DNA of 64,000 nucleotides, taken from positions 1 to 64,000 of the forward strand of contig NZ_FOMH01000015.1 in the NCBI RefSeq assembly GCF_900112575.1. The letters are read 5' to 3'. The notes under the pieces are model-generated. The model was not told where the DNA came from and did not search any database. It worked only from the letters and a program-made list of their open reading frames with translations. The translations under genes were made by a program, and so were the position numbers. Source of the DNA: Flavobacterium phragmitis (GTDB lineage: Bacteria > Bacteroidota > Bacteroidia > Flavobacteriales > Flavobacteriaceae). Shown one piece after another: positions 53,989-62,956 of the stretch (position 1 is its first letter; each line of letters begins with the position of its first letter).

Positions 53989-54705
53989 ATGAACACGCCG
54001 TTAACAAACACAATGACATCAGCTATGGATTTATCTCAATTTTCTGCACAAGAATTAAAAGAGGCTTTAAACCGAATTGAAAACAAAAAAAATGAAGAAA
54101 GAGAAGCTTATAAAAAACTAGTTGCTGAAACTATTCCAAGAGCACTTTCAAGATTACACGAAACTTCTGAAATGATGCGAAATGCCAAAACAGAAACTTT
54201 TAGATTGTTTGAAACTATTTTGGATCTAAAAAATCAGGTGTATGGTTTTAAAGAAAAACAAATGTCTCATACTTTCTCTAATGATAAGGAAGAAATCACG
54301 ATTGGTTATCGCATTAATGAAGGGTGGGACGATACGGTAACTATTGGCATTGAAAAAGTACAAAATTATATCTCTTCTCTTTCTACCACCAAAGAAACTG
54401 CCGCTCTGGTAAAAATCGTTTTCAACCTGCTCAAAAAAGATGCAAAAGGAAACCTAAAAGGCTCCAGAGTTTTAGAACTTCAAAAACTGACAAAAGAATT
54501 TAACAACGAAGAATTTACAGATGGTGTCGAAATTATCGCTTCTTCTTTTAAACCTGTACGTTCCAGCTGGTTTATTGAGGCCAGTCGAATTGATGAGAAT
54601 GGCGTAAGAACCAATATTCCGTTATCCATGTCTTCTGTAGATTTTCTTCAAGGATACGCCTTTGATTTCTTTAATCAACAAAGCGAACAGCATCATGCAG
54701 CCTAA
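53989..54705 (+). CDS. DUF3164-like protein of Mu-like phages
   Basis: A 238-aa protein with an N-terminal coiled-coil part (ELKEALNRIENKKNEEREAY) and a C-terminal half (LKGSRVLELQKLTKEFNNEE, VRSSWFIEASRIDENG) that resembles the DUF3164 proteins of Mu-like phages. In those phages it is an early gene of unknown biochemical role near the transposition genes, which are not present here. The identification rests on remembered pattern, not on a search. The stop overlaps the next small gene. Confidence 0.6.
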   Translation: MNTPLTNTMTSAMDLSQFSAQELKEALNRIENKKNEEREAYKKLVAETIPRALSRLHETSEMMRNAKTETFRLFETILDLKNQVYGFKEKQMSHTFSNDKEEITIGYRINEGWDDTVTIGIEKVQNYISSLSTTKETAALVKIVFNLLKKDAKGNLKGSRVLELQKLTKEFNNEEFTDGVEIIASSFKPVRSSWFIEASRIDENGVRTNIPLSMSSVDFLQGYAFDFFNQQSEQHHAA

Positions 54706-54880
54706 TAATGATATCTACGCATCAGTTCTATTGTCAATATTGCTGATTGCAACCAATTTAAAGCCAATTCTGATCTTTCGTGAATGGTTTTTCTTCAGAA
54801 TAAAAACAATTTTTAAACACTATTTTAATGAGCATAAAAATAAAGCCAATTACAGATCACGAAAGCTACAAAGTAAATAA
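54695..54880 (+). CDS. Small membrane protein, 61 aa
   Basis: I choose the ATG at 54695, overlapping the DUF3164-like stop, over one at 54662 that would overlap it more. The peptide has one hydrophobic helix (IYASVLLSILLIATNLKPIL) followed by a basic tail. It overlaps the next gene by about 50 nt, so either both are read or only one is real. Unknown function. Confidence 0.4.
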   Translation: MQPNNDIYASVLLSILLIATNLKPILIFREWFFFRIKTIFKHYFNEHKNKANYRSRKLQSK

Positions 54881-55028
54881 CAATATCGTTTTTAAGGATG
54901 GACTGGGAAACTGGAACTGCAAAAACGATTTATCGCACAAAGAACGACAGGCTTTTAATCAATACGAAAGTATTGTAATTAAGAATCCTCGGTTTAAAAA
55001 ACATACCAAAGCCACTTACAAAGGCTGA
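54828..55028 (+). CDS. 66-aa phage-type hypothetical protein
   Basis: A 66-aa basic protein (MSIKIKPITDHESYKVNNNI start, ending KHTKATYKG). No membrane segment or signal. I do not know the family; its size and position fit the small genes of early phage operons. It is the last gene before a structured non-coding stretch. Confidence 0.5.
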   Translation: MSIKIKPITDHESYKVNNNIVFKDGLGNWNCKNDLSHKERQAFNQYESIVIKNPRFKKHTKATYKG

Positions 55029-55439
55029 TACTACCCAATATCTGACATCTTATTTTTTTAACAGATTATAAAAAAGGTTCCTGCTTCTTCTTTCTTTAAA
55101 GAGAACCAGGAACCGGCAAACGGGCGATTTCTGCCCTAATATTTAAGCAGCCAAAAACATTCTTTCTAACGGAATCCAAACCTTTAAAGGGTAGTGGAAA
55201 CAGGATTGTCATGCGGAGTCTGCAGACCTTGATTGTTAAGGAAACTTAACAAATACTACCTCAGAACGAGGTTTAAAAATGGCATTAGAAGTAAAAAAAC
55301 CATCACTGAGAAAAAGATCAAATGGTTTGGCTGCATTAAAATTTTATGTCATGTCTTATAATTCAAATTATTGTAATTAAAACTTCTTTCTTCTTTCTAA
55401 AATCTTTCTTCATTCTTTCATTATAAATACCTCATCCTT
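55029..55439. other. Non-coding stretch with strongly folded RNA candidate and 33-codon ORF
   Basis: The 411-bp gap contains several nested inverted repeats (55076-55274, see ncRNA entry). A 33-codon ORF lies at 55279-55380 (MALEVKKPSLRKRSNGLAAL start), preceded 7 nt upstream by GAGG. Whether the short ORF is translated is open. Confidence 0.6.
55076..55274 (+). ncRNA. Structured RNA or leader candidate in the phage-derived operon
   Basis: Pairings seen: GGTTCCTG (55076-55083) with CAGGAACC (55107-55114); GGGC (55122-55125) with GCCC (55133-55136); AAACCT (55178-55183) with AGGTTT (55269-55274), enclosing GGTAGT (55190-55195) with ACTACC (55255-55260), enclosing TTGTTAAG-GAAA-CTTAACAA (55233-55252) with a GNRA tetraloop. 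Nested long-range helices with a GNRA loop are more than random AT-rich DNA would give. I match it to no known family. Confidence 0.45.
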
Positions 55440-55694
55440 ATGCCTATATCTTCAAACAGAAGCCTCGGAATTCAAAAAAATAAATTAATGCGTTACAAAC
55501 TCATCAAAGAATTGTATCAAAAACATAAAACAGAAGACATTCCTACGACCGTTGTATGGCGTAAATATGTTTATCCTGTTTATCCAATTTCACGCACTAC
55601 TTTGTATGAAATTCTTTGTACGCCTATAACTTCAGAATTAAAAAAAATCGAAGAACTTATGAACAATAAGGAAAATCTTCGCAATCCATCTTAA
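55440..55694 (+). CDS. 84-aa phage-type protein, possible DNA-binding
   Basis: An 84-aa basic protein (GIQKNKLMRYKLIKELYQKH, then YPVYPISRTTLYEILCTPI). The pattern R-T-T-L-Y within a helix-turn-helix-like stretch suggests DNA binding, perhaps a late-gene regulator; this is inference. A later ATG at 55488 is an alternative start. It ends about 110 bp before a strong terminator, which separates it from the lysis genes. Confidence 0.55.
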   Translation: MPISSNRSLGIQKNKLMRYKLIKELYQKHKTEDIPTTVVWRKYVYPVYPISRTTLYEILCTPITSELKKIEELMNNKENLRNPS

Positions 55695-56003
55695 AAAGAA
55701 AACCGCTTCTTTTTAATCTTCAAAAACATCCTTTTGTGATGCAAAGATGAGGCATTTCCTCCATCAAAATCGAGCTTTGTTCGCTTTCCTTACAACCTTG
55801 TAAAGCCCTAGAATACAAATGTTCAAGCACCTTGCATTTGTTTTTTTTAGGGCTTTTTTCTCCCAATATTTGCAGTCTCAAAAGGAAACAACTGTGCCCC
55901 GAAACCAGAAAAAATCTGGATCCCGCTTCCTTCAAAAAACAACCCTCAAAGTTGTCTTCCAAAAGCATTTTTAAAATCTAACATTAAACATTAAACACAT
56001 TCA
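55695..56003. other. Gap with terminator before the lysis genes
   Basis: The 309 bp hold the terminator at 55802-55859 and a weaker hairpin (CCAGA at 55904-55908 with TCTGG). I see no full consensus promoter for the following lysis genes, though one must exist unless read-through serves them. Confidence 0.55.
55802..55859 (+). terminator. Terminator between the early and lysis/toxin genes
   Basis: AAAGCCCTA (55802-55810) pairs with TAGGGCTTT (55848-55856), with an inner stem ACAAATG (55815-55821) and CATTTGT (55835-55841). Six T end the hairpin. It could be a site of antitermination that gates late expression. Confidence 0.8.
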
Positions 56004-56291
56004 ATGGAGCAGTTTTTATACCCCACTCTAACCGCCTTTTTCGCCGCTTTTATTACTTGGTTTTTCTCCATGCGGAAATCATTGGCAGAAGATCGCGCAG
56101 CGGAATTAGACAATGCCGTAAGCGCCGTAAAATATTACCGTGATCTTCTAGACGACCTTACCGCCCGACTTACAGCGGCAACAGACACCATAAAAAAAAT
56201 GGAAATACAGCACAAAGAACTTATGCTCATTAATCAGCAATTGGTAGATGAGCTGCAAAAATTCAAACAGTTAAACGGAAAACACGCATGA
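56004..56291 (+). CDS. Single-helix membrane protein with coiled coil, holin-like position
   Basis: A 95-aa protein with one N-terminal membrane helix (LYPTLTAFFAAFITWFF, residues about 5-21) and a long coiled coil (residues about 45-92). It overlaps the CHAP endolysin start by ATGA, as holin genes often do. The endolysin lacks a signal peptide and so needs a membrane passage, which supports a holin or pinholin role, but the long coiled coil is not classic. Role is inferred from position. Confidence 0.65.
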   Translation: MEQFLYPTLTAFFAAFITWFFSMRKSLAEDRAAELDNAVSAVKYYRDLLDDLTARLTAATDTIKKMEIQHKELMLINQQLVDELQKFKQLNGKHA

Positions 56292-56740
56292 CACTTACCC
56301 AAAAAACATTAGAAATCGCCACGGCACAAATTGGCGTAGAAGAAATTCCCAGAAACAGCAACTCTGGACCTGAAGTCGAAATTTATTTAAGAAGCGTCGG
56401 ACTTGGAAAAGGATACGCTTGGTGCATGGCTTTTATTTACTGGTGCACTCAAAAAGCCGCACTTCAAATCAACGCCAAAAATCCATTGAAGAAAACGGGA
56501 GGCGTTTTGGATCAATACAATTCAAGACCGCTTTTGGTCAAAAAACTGCCACAGCCCGGAGATGTTTTTATTATGGATTTTAAAAACGGTACAGGCCATG
56601 CCGGATTTGTCGAAAAAGTTGCAGGAAACACCATTTACACCATCGAAGGAAATACGAATGACAGCGGAGGCCGTGAAGGCTACAAAGTCGCCAGAAGAAA
56701 ACGAGATATCAAAAGCATAAAAGGCTTTCTACGCCTGTAA
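56288..56740 (+). CDS. CHAP-domain peptidoglycan hydrolase (endolysin)
   Basis: A 150-aa single-domain enzyme without signal peptide. CHAP catalytic residues are visible: C46 (GYAWCMAFIYWC), H104 (GTGHAGFVEK) and the polar E120/N122 (IYTIEGNTND). CHAP enzymes cut peptide or amide bonds in peptidoglycan. The size and the small size of its neighbours fit a phage endolysin. It is translationally coupled to the upstream membrane protein and 27 bp before the spanin-like gene. Confidence 0.88.
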   Translation: MTLTQKTLEIATAQIGVEEIPRNSNSGPEVEIYLRSVGLGKGYAWCMAFIYWCTQKAALQINAKNPLKKTGGVLDQYNSRPLLVKKLPQPGDVFIMDFKNGTGHAGFVEKVAGNTIYTIEGNTNDSGGREGYKVARRKRDIKSIKGFLRL

Positions 56741-56767
56741 AATTAACTTATAAACCAATTCTAAATT

Positions 56768-57265
56768 ATGACTAAACAGCTCAAATACCCTGTTATTTCT
56801 CTTTTTATTCTGCTAATCGTGATTTCATGCCGAAGTCCGAAACCTGTACAGAACGAGAATAAAATCCAGACCATTACGATTACCGAAACTTTACATGACA
56901 CTGTTTTTAAAATCGCCAAAGACAGCAGTTCTTATAACGCATTACTAGACTGTATAAACGGAAAAGTAGTCCTTAAAAATGTTATTCAGGCCGAACCAGG
57001 GCGTACATTAAAAAGCCCAAAGGTTCGACTGGATAACAATACACTTCAAGTAGACTGCAACCTGAAAGAACAGGAACTCTACGCACACTGGAAATCCAAG
57101 CAAGTAAAAGATGTTCTGGAAAAAAACATTACCATTACCAAGTTTGTCAACCATTTAACCTTTTGGCAAAAAGTACAGATTTGGTTAGGAAGATTACTTC
57201 TTATTCTACTGCTTTTTCTAATTGGCAGATTCCTTTACAAAACCTATAAACCGCTTTGGTTTTAA
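56768..57265 (+). CDS. Unimolecular-spanin-like lipoprotein with C-terminal membrane helix
   Basis: A 165-aa protein with an N-terminal lipoprotein signal (FILLIVISCRSPK, Cys21), a periplasmic middle of about 110 residues, and a C-terminal hydrophobic helix (LGRLLLILLLFLIGRFLY) with basic end. Lipid anchor at one end and inner-membrane helix at the other is the layout of u-spanins, which fuse inner and outer membranes in the last step of phage lysis. Sequence similarity to known spanins is not recognised; the call rests on topology and the place after the endolysin. Confidence 0.7.
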   Translation: MTKQLKYPVISLFILLIVISCRSPKPVQNENKIQTITITETLHDTVFKIAKDSSSYNALLDCINGKVVLKNVIQAEPGRTLKSPKVRLDNNTLQVDCNLKEQELYAHWKSKQVKDVLEKNITITKFVNHLTFWQKVQIWLGRLLLILLLFLIGRFLYKTYKPLWF

Positions 57266-57295
57266 ATACATCAAAATTTTAACTAATACCTTAAT

Positions 57296-59452
57296 ATGGC
57301 AGCACAGTCTCATTTTTTTATAGAGCCTGGAGGATTTACGCAAAGTGAGGCACAAGCTTTTGGTCCCGTTTCGAGCACCAAGTTTAACCTCACTTCCAGA
57401 TTCTCTTTAAACTCTCCCCAAAAAGCCTATTCGATCTGTAAAGGCGTTGTTTTAGTACAACCTCAGGAAGATCTGAATAATGGCAAAGTAAATTTAATTT
57501 TACGTCCTTACAAGCAACCCTTTCCGGGTTTAAACATCAAGTATTTTATTTATAGAGGATTGCGAAAAAGCGATTTTTTTATAAAAGACGGCGAATACAA
57601 GGTAATAGCCGAAAGTGGTCAAACTTCTGATTTTATAACTAAGATCAATCGAGATTTTGATGCTTTTTACCAAGGAACTACAGCTTTATCCAAACCAACT
57701 TTTAAAGCCAGTTTTATTGGCTACAATGAAGATCCTGTTCAGCAAAATGCAGCAAATGCTATTTCTAGTTTATTCTTTAAAGAATCTGAACTAAAAACAG
57801 TAGATAATACTACAACGGAAAATGATTCTTTTGAGCTTCCGCTTATTGATAGCGGTGAAACGTTAGGTTATTTTGAAGGAAACGAATGCGGTATTGATGT
57901 TGTCCTTAATTACGGCGACTACAAACATGAGTTTGACAACACTGAGTTTATTTTCGATTTAGAATATGCCCGTAAACCGTTTGCAGAAATTACAGTAAAT
58001 GGCGAAACAGATTTCATTAAAAAATTACAGCGTGAGCAAAGCACGCAGTTTATTGATATTGCAGCATATTATGGCTCACATGTTGAAAATGGAGTTGTTA
58101 AAGCAACTGCTTCCGGAGTTCAAACCGACAAAAAAGGAACTGCAATTTTTAGTGATCTGCTCCATAATTTTTGGACCAAAAACAATTGGTACGTTTACAT
58201 TCAGAGTGATAGAACCCGTAGCTACGATTTCTATGGAAACTACAAAATTGACGAAGGTCCTGAAAACCTAAAAACAGGTTTATTAGAAAATCCGACTACC
58301 AAAGTAGTCCCGATGACAGCGGAAATTTATGGCACTAAAGGATGGCCGGTTTTAATTAACAACCAATCACAGGCCAATACGGTTACAACAAATAACCTCT
58401 ACCTGCAATTTCCAACCGACAACAATAACAACACCGCTTTTTACGGACAGCTTGCTAAAGTGGCCAATGCGCAAAAAGACAATTTCATTAACGCAGATGG
58501 TTTACAACTGCCTCCAGATGAAGAAGGCAATTATGCCGACTTAACCTCAACAATACAATTAACAACTCCCGCAGTAGCTGGTAAAAATATTGCTTCTCTT
58601 AATCTTTTGATTTATCAGGGAAAAGTGAATATGTATACTGCTGGAACTACACTTGATGAAAACGGAGATTTGGTCATTTTATACAGACAAGCCAACTATT
58701 TTGACAATGTTTTCAATTTAATCAAGGCAAAACCTTTACTAAAATTAGGCAGTGACGAAAGTTATTCCAGAATGACTTCTGAAAAACCAAATCTCGTTAA
58801 TGAGTTTTACGATAAAAAACAGCAGGGAATTTCGATTGTACAAACGCTTACAGTAAATGATAGTATTGAAACTGGAGTTGAAGAAACGCCAACAGTTGCA
58901 CGTGTTACCTATATCACAGAAGCTGTAGATGTTATGAACAATGCCGTTTCGGCAACTGGAAGCACAACGTCAACAACTAATACATCTGCTTCAGCAAGTG
59001 GCGCAGTTGGCAATAGCAAAACCTACCAGCTTCCTGAACCTTACTATTACAATTTAAAACTGTTTACAGACAGCACACAAACTATTACTGGTTTGGAACT
59101 AAAAACTTTTGACGGCTCTACTCCCAATAAAATTATCCTGGGATTAACCAAAGCCGAAAATGACGCCATAAAAGCATTGATTACAGATGACACAAAAAAT
59201 CCTCGTTTGTTTTTGATTGATCTTTTTGAGGATGAAAACGAACTGGTTTCTCCTGAAGATGTTAAATATCAAAAATACAGGGTTGGTATTGTAGCTGAAG
59301 ATTCGGATGGTAATAATAAACTGGAAGAACCTAGTAATCCTGTTTTTGTGTATTCGCTGGACAGTAAGTATCATTTTAGTAAAGGATATAGTGATTATGT
59401 AAAAGAGGATTTGAAAAAAGAATTAATGTTAGATTTAGATTTATCGATATAA
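57296..59452 (+). CDS. 718-aa large protein, partner of the toxin (unknown family)
   Basis: A 718-aa protein with no signal peptide or membrane helix. I do not recognise the family. It starts FFIEPGGFTQSEAQAFG and contains beta-rich repeats (VVLVQPQEDLNNGKVNLILR) and a Ser/Thr-rich low-complexity linker (about 550-575). The C-terminal part (ELVSPEDVKYQKYRVGIVAE) looks like a beta-sandwich. Its stop overlaps the start of the 1158-aa gene by one base (TAATG), so the two are made in fixed ratio. It may be a carrier or adaptor for the toxin; inferred from coupling only. Confidence 0.7.
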   Translation: MAAQSHFFIEPGGFTQSEAQAFGPVSSTKFNLTSRFSLNSPQKAYSICKGVVLVQPQEDLNNGKVNLILRPYKQPFPGLNIKYFIYRGLRKSDFFIKDGEYKVIAESGQTSDFITKINRDFDAFYQGTTALSKPTFKASFIGYNEDPVQQNAANAISSLFFKESELKTVDNTTTENDSFELPLIDSGETLGYFEGNECGIDVVLNYGDYKHEFDNTEFIFDLEYARKPFAEITVNGETDFIKKLQREQSTQFIDIAAYYGSHVENGVVKATASGVQTDKKGTAIFSDLLHNFWTKNNWYVYIQSDRTRSYDFYGNYKIDEGPENLKTGLLENPTTKVVPMTAEIYGTKGWPVLINNQSQANTVTTNNLYLQFPTDNNNNTAFYGQLAKVANAQKDNFINADGLQLPPDEEGNYADLTSTIQLTTPAVAGKNIASLNLLIYQGKVNMYTAGTTLDENGDLVILYRQANYFDNVFNLIKAKPLLKLGSDESYSRMTSEKPNLVNEFYDKKQQGISIVQTLTVNDSIETGVEETPTVARVTYITEAVDVMNNAVSATGSTTSTTNTSASASGAVGNSKTYQLPEPYYYNLKLFTDSTQTITGLELKTFDGSTPNKIILGLTKAENDAIKALITDDTKNPRLFLIDLFEDENELVSPEDVKYQKYRVGIVAEDSDGNNKLEEPSNPVFVYSLDSKYHFSKGYSDYVKEDLKKELMLDLDLSI

Positions 59453-62400
59453 TGGAACAAGCTGCAATATTAAAATCAGGGGAAGTTGTCAAACTAACTG
59501 GATTAATTAACCCTAAATACACTATATATGGCTTTTTAAATTCATTTGAAACTGTCATTAATGGAGTAACTAAAAAATTTAAAGAAACAGTAAAAGAGGA
59601 TTTCAGAGATGTAGATCTTGTTGGTCAGATAGATAAAGATGTGATTGGCGGATTTTATGAGGAAGATTTTTTTCTAGAATATCTTGTAGACAAAAATAAA
59701 CTTTATGAATTAAAAAATCATAAATACACTTTTAAATCAGCCTCAGCTGATGACGAAATAATTGTAAAAAAATTAAAAGTTTCAAGTCCATATACAGATT
59801 TTTGTAAAATTGAAACTTACAAATGGGCTTATCAACCAAGTATCCCAATTGTAGATTACGGAACTTGGCAAATTAAAATTCCAAATGGAGTTTTTCCAAA
59901 TCCTCTAGAAGGAACAAATATTCAATTGAACCCAACAGCCATGCAATTTTATAATCATAAAATTGGGTTATTTGTCACTCCACTTACAGATCAAAATGAC
60001 AAACAAGCAAAAGCTTTTTTAATTGCAAAAATTGCGATTCTTATTAATTCCATTCAGCAAAATCTATTTTCGCAAATTTTAACAGAACCAGAATTTCAAA
60101 CATATTTAAACCATCAAACTTTTGAATGGACCAACAGCCCAATATTTGACAATCCTAGTGTGGAAATATTGGAAGACTATTTGAGAAACTTGCATTCTTA
60201 TTACAAAAGCTTTTATGCAAATCAAATTTTAGTTAAAAATTCTTCAACAAAAGATAAATTTTACTGGCTAGCAACAGTTTTATCTGCTGAAGCACTAGCA
60301 ACGGTGCCTGCTATTGATAAATTTGAGTTACTTTACAATTTGAGTAAACAGAATGTAACATTAAACGAACGTAATCATGGTGAATCATTAGTGCTAAAAA
60401 TTATTGAGTCATTTACTTTTCAATCAGTTTCTTCAGCTGATAGAAATGATTTATTAAAGGATTTAGTTAATTTTCATAACTACATTACGTTACAAGGAGG
60501 TAAAGGCCCACGATCTGTAGAGTCTAAAACTACACTTTTTGAAATATTATATAAAGATATTGACGACGACAGGTATTCTAGATATACATTTGGAGTATGG
60601 AACTCGTATAACAATAGAATGAAGTTTATCATACTATTATACAAAATATGGTTTTCTTCAACGTACAATCCTATATATCCTGATTCTTCTTATACTAAAC
60701 AATTGAATGCATGTGGAGTGTATGAAGAATCTGAATATATGAAATTAAAAAATAATCCAGACCCAACTAACAGTATTAAGGTTCCTAAATATTATAATGA
60801 TACCACTTCCCCGCCTTTTATTATTTATGAAACTGTTACAGGCAATCGCAATGGAGCAAAAATTGAAACTTCAACTAATTATAGCTATAAAATGGCTGGC
60901 AAATCAATTGAAGTATATGAATATAAAATTGAATCAAGGAAAGGATATCAAGACCATTATTCAGATCCGGTACTTTATGGTACTTACGAATTTTTTCAAC
61001 CCATAACATTTATTGGCCTCAAACCTGATTTAGATTTAGTTGAAACGTTAGCAGATTTTAAAGATGGTGAAAACTTAGGTGACCAAAAAATTCACACAAT
61101 ACCTGCTTTCCTATTATTTTACATGGAAGATTACAGCAACTTAAAAAAAATAGATTTTGGAGTAATGTTTGCTGCTGAAATTGCATTAAATTTAACAGGT
61201 GTAGGTGCCTTAGCTGATTTACGATATTTAGGATATCTTTCTAAAATTAGACCTTTTTGGAGCGTCGAATCTGTAGTTGCCTCAGACATTGTTTTAAAAT
61301 GGAAAGCAATAAGCGGAGTTGTAAATGCTATTGAATTTACTTCTATTAATGCACTAGCCTTAAATAATTATGTAATCCACACAACTAATGATTTAGCAAC
61401 AAAACAAATTGCTGAGAAAGCTAATTCATTTCTTATTTGGGCTACAATGTTTTCTCTATATGCAAAACCACACATACAATCAAAAGTTATTGATTCTGCT
61501 TTTGAATTAAATAGTACTGTGAAACAATTTAATGATGATGGTATTTCAATTTATAGACCAGAGATGACACCTTCTCAAATTTATGAACTTGATCAAGCTC
61601 TCATTGTTGTTAGTGACATAGCAGGCAATAGAGAATTAGTTGTAAACACATTGATTCAAAAACTAGAATCATATGGTAATGATGCATCAGAAATTCTACA
61701 AAAATATAGACAAATCGATAAAGGTGCCGAGAAATATGCTTTTTACGTTGATCTAGGATTCTTTGAAGATCCAGCAATTAGAAAAGTGTTTAATACTAAT
61801 GGAGCTAAAGCAATCGAAAACTGGAGGTTGTGTTATGCTAATGATATTATTGAGGAAAGAAAAAATCTTAACTTCTTAAAAAACGACCAACATGTAACTA
61901 AATTAATAAAGTACTACGAAGATATTAATATTCGTAAAGTTTTAGAGCCTATTGGAATTACTAAAAAGCAACAATTTTTAGATATATTTGATGAAGCAGA
62001 TTTGGTAAATTTTAAATCTAATCCTAATTTTATAAATGAATGGGAAAAATATTCTTTTGTAAGCAAAGGCAATGATTTATCAATTTTATCAAAGGAGCAA
62101 AAATTCAAATTTTTTAAAAGTTATGAAAACAGTCCTCAAACAGTAGTCGATAGAATAAAAAATGGAGGATTGATTAAATATTATAAAATTGTTGATGAAA
62201 ATCCTTTAAATCCTAACGTTCATAATTCCCTTATAAAGAGTGTAGATTTTCTTGAGGATCTACGTAATACTTTTACACTAAAAAAACAATACCCTGTTAA
62301 TCATGTACATCATCCAGGTTTACAGGAAACAATAGCAAATCATTTAAAAGGATCTCCTGTAACGCTTAAACATAACGGCCGTGATTACATTATTGGTTTT

Positions 62401-62928
62401 ACAGGTATGCATGCTGATTACGCAGTTACAGAACCTAATCCTATTACTTTAATAGAAGCTACATTACCTGGGGGTAAAAAATACTATCCGGGTCCTTTGC
62501 CTACTGTAAATGCAAATATACAAACAGCCATAATAGATGGAACAGAATTTCCGGGTTTAGGAGCAAAAGACTGTGAAGTATGGATGTGGGGTTATGTTAC
62601 AAAAAAAGTAGATGGTGTAGAAAGCCTTTATCTAGATATTAATGGAAACCCTATAAAAACGTGGGTTAAAAAATCTAATTCGAACAAAACAACTATTTTT
62701 ACAGGGATGAATGAAGACAAGGCTCTTATTGAAATAACTTATGCCCGACATAATTTAACTTTAGATGACTGGATACAAATTAGACCAAACAGAAGTTCTA
62801 ACACATGGTTAGGAAAAACAAGCGAAGGAGGAAAGATACATTTATGTATTGGCACTGAAGTAATGATTATACCAACAGCATTGCCTAGTCGTACATTGCC
62901 TTATGGAACTGTGATACCAAAAAGATAA
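59452..62928 (+). CDS. Polymorphic-toxin-like protein, EndoU-like C-terminal domain
   Basis: A 1158-aa protein. Residues 1-560 are of unknown fold; about 565-690 is a hydrophobic helical pre-toxin region (FAAEIALNLTGVGALADLRY) of the kind seen before variable toxin domains in Bacteroidota. The last 210 residues (from about 947) form a separate domain with H951/H953/H954 (NHVHHPGL), H987 (TGMHADY) and K1079 (NKTTIF, then NEDKALIEITYA). It resembles bacterial EndoU ribonuclease ends in outline; this match is by eye and moderate. No signal peptide. The next gene is likely its immunity protein. Confidence 0.65.
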   Translation: MEQAAILKSGEVVKLTGLINPKYTIYGFLNSFETVINGVTKKFKETVKEDFRDVDLVGQIDKDVIGGFYEEDFFLEYLVDKNKLYELKNHKYTFKSASADDEIIVKKLKVSSPYTDFCKIETYKWAYQPSIPIVDYGTWQIKIPNGVFPNPLEGTNIQLNPTAMQFYNHKIGLFVTPLTDQNDKQAKAFLIAKIAILINSIQQNLFSQILTEPEFQTYLNHQTFEWTNSPIFDNPSVEILEDYLRNLHSYYKSFYANQILVKNSSTKDKFYWLATVLSAEALATVPAIDKFELLYNLSKQNVTLNERNHGESLVLKIIESFTFQSVSSADRNDLLKDLVNFHNYITLQGGKGPRSVESKTTLFEILYKDIDDDRYSRYTFGVWNSYNNRMKFIILLYKIWFSSTYNPIYPDSSYTKQLNACGVYEESEYMKLKNNPDPTNSIKVPKYYNDTTSPPFIIYETVTGNRNGAKIETSTNYSYKMAGKSIEVYEYKIESRKGYQDHYSDPVLYGTYEFFQPITFIGLKPDLDLVETLADFKDGENLGDQKIHTIPAFLLFYMEDYSNLKKIDFGVMFAAEIALNLTGVGALADLRYLGYLSKIRPFWSVESVVASDIVLKWKAISGVVNAIEFTSINALALNNYVIHTTNDLATKQIAEKANSFLIWATMFSLYAKPHIQSKVIDSAFELNSTVKQFNDDGISIYRPEMTPSQIYELDQALIVVSDIAGNRELVVNTLIQKLESYGNDASEILQKYRQIDKGAEKYAFYVDLGFFEDPAIRKVFNTNGAKAIENWRLCYANDIIEERKNLNFLKNDQHVTKLIKYYEDINIRKVLEPIGITKKQQFLDIFDEADLVNFKSNPNFINEWEKYSFVSKGNDLSILSKEQKFKFFKSYENSPQTVVDRIKNGGLIKYYKIVDENPLNPNVHNSLIKSVDFLEDLRNTFTLKKQYPVNHVHHPGLQETIANHLKGSPVTLKHNGRDYIIGFTGMHADYAVTEPNPITLIEATLPGGKKYYPGPLPTVNANIQTAIIDGTEFPGLGAKDCEVWMWGYVTKKVDGVESLYLDINGNPIKTWVKKSNSNKTTIFTGMNEDKALIEITYARHNLTLDDWIQIRPNRSSNTWLGKTSEGGKIHLCIGTEVMIIPTALPSRTLPYGTVIPKR

Positions 62929-62956
62929 AAAATAGTAAACAATAAAAAGATCAAAT

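Noticed and set aside
55076..55274. Retron msr-msd or hammerhead ribozyme
   Set aside because: No reverse transcriptase gene is near, and the conserved CUGAUGA core of hammerheads is absent.
55720..55968. 82-aa minus-strand ORF before the lysis genes
   Set aside because: It runs through the strong terminator hairpin and shows no protein-like pattern.
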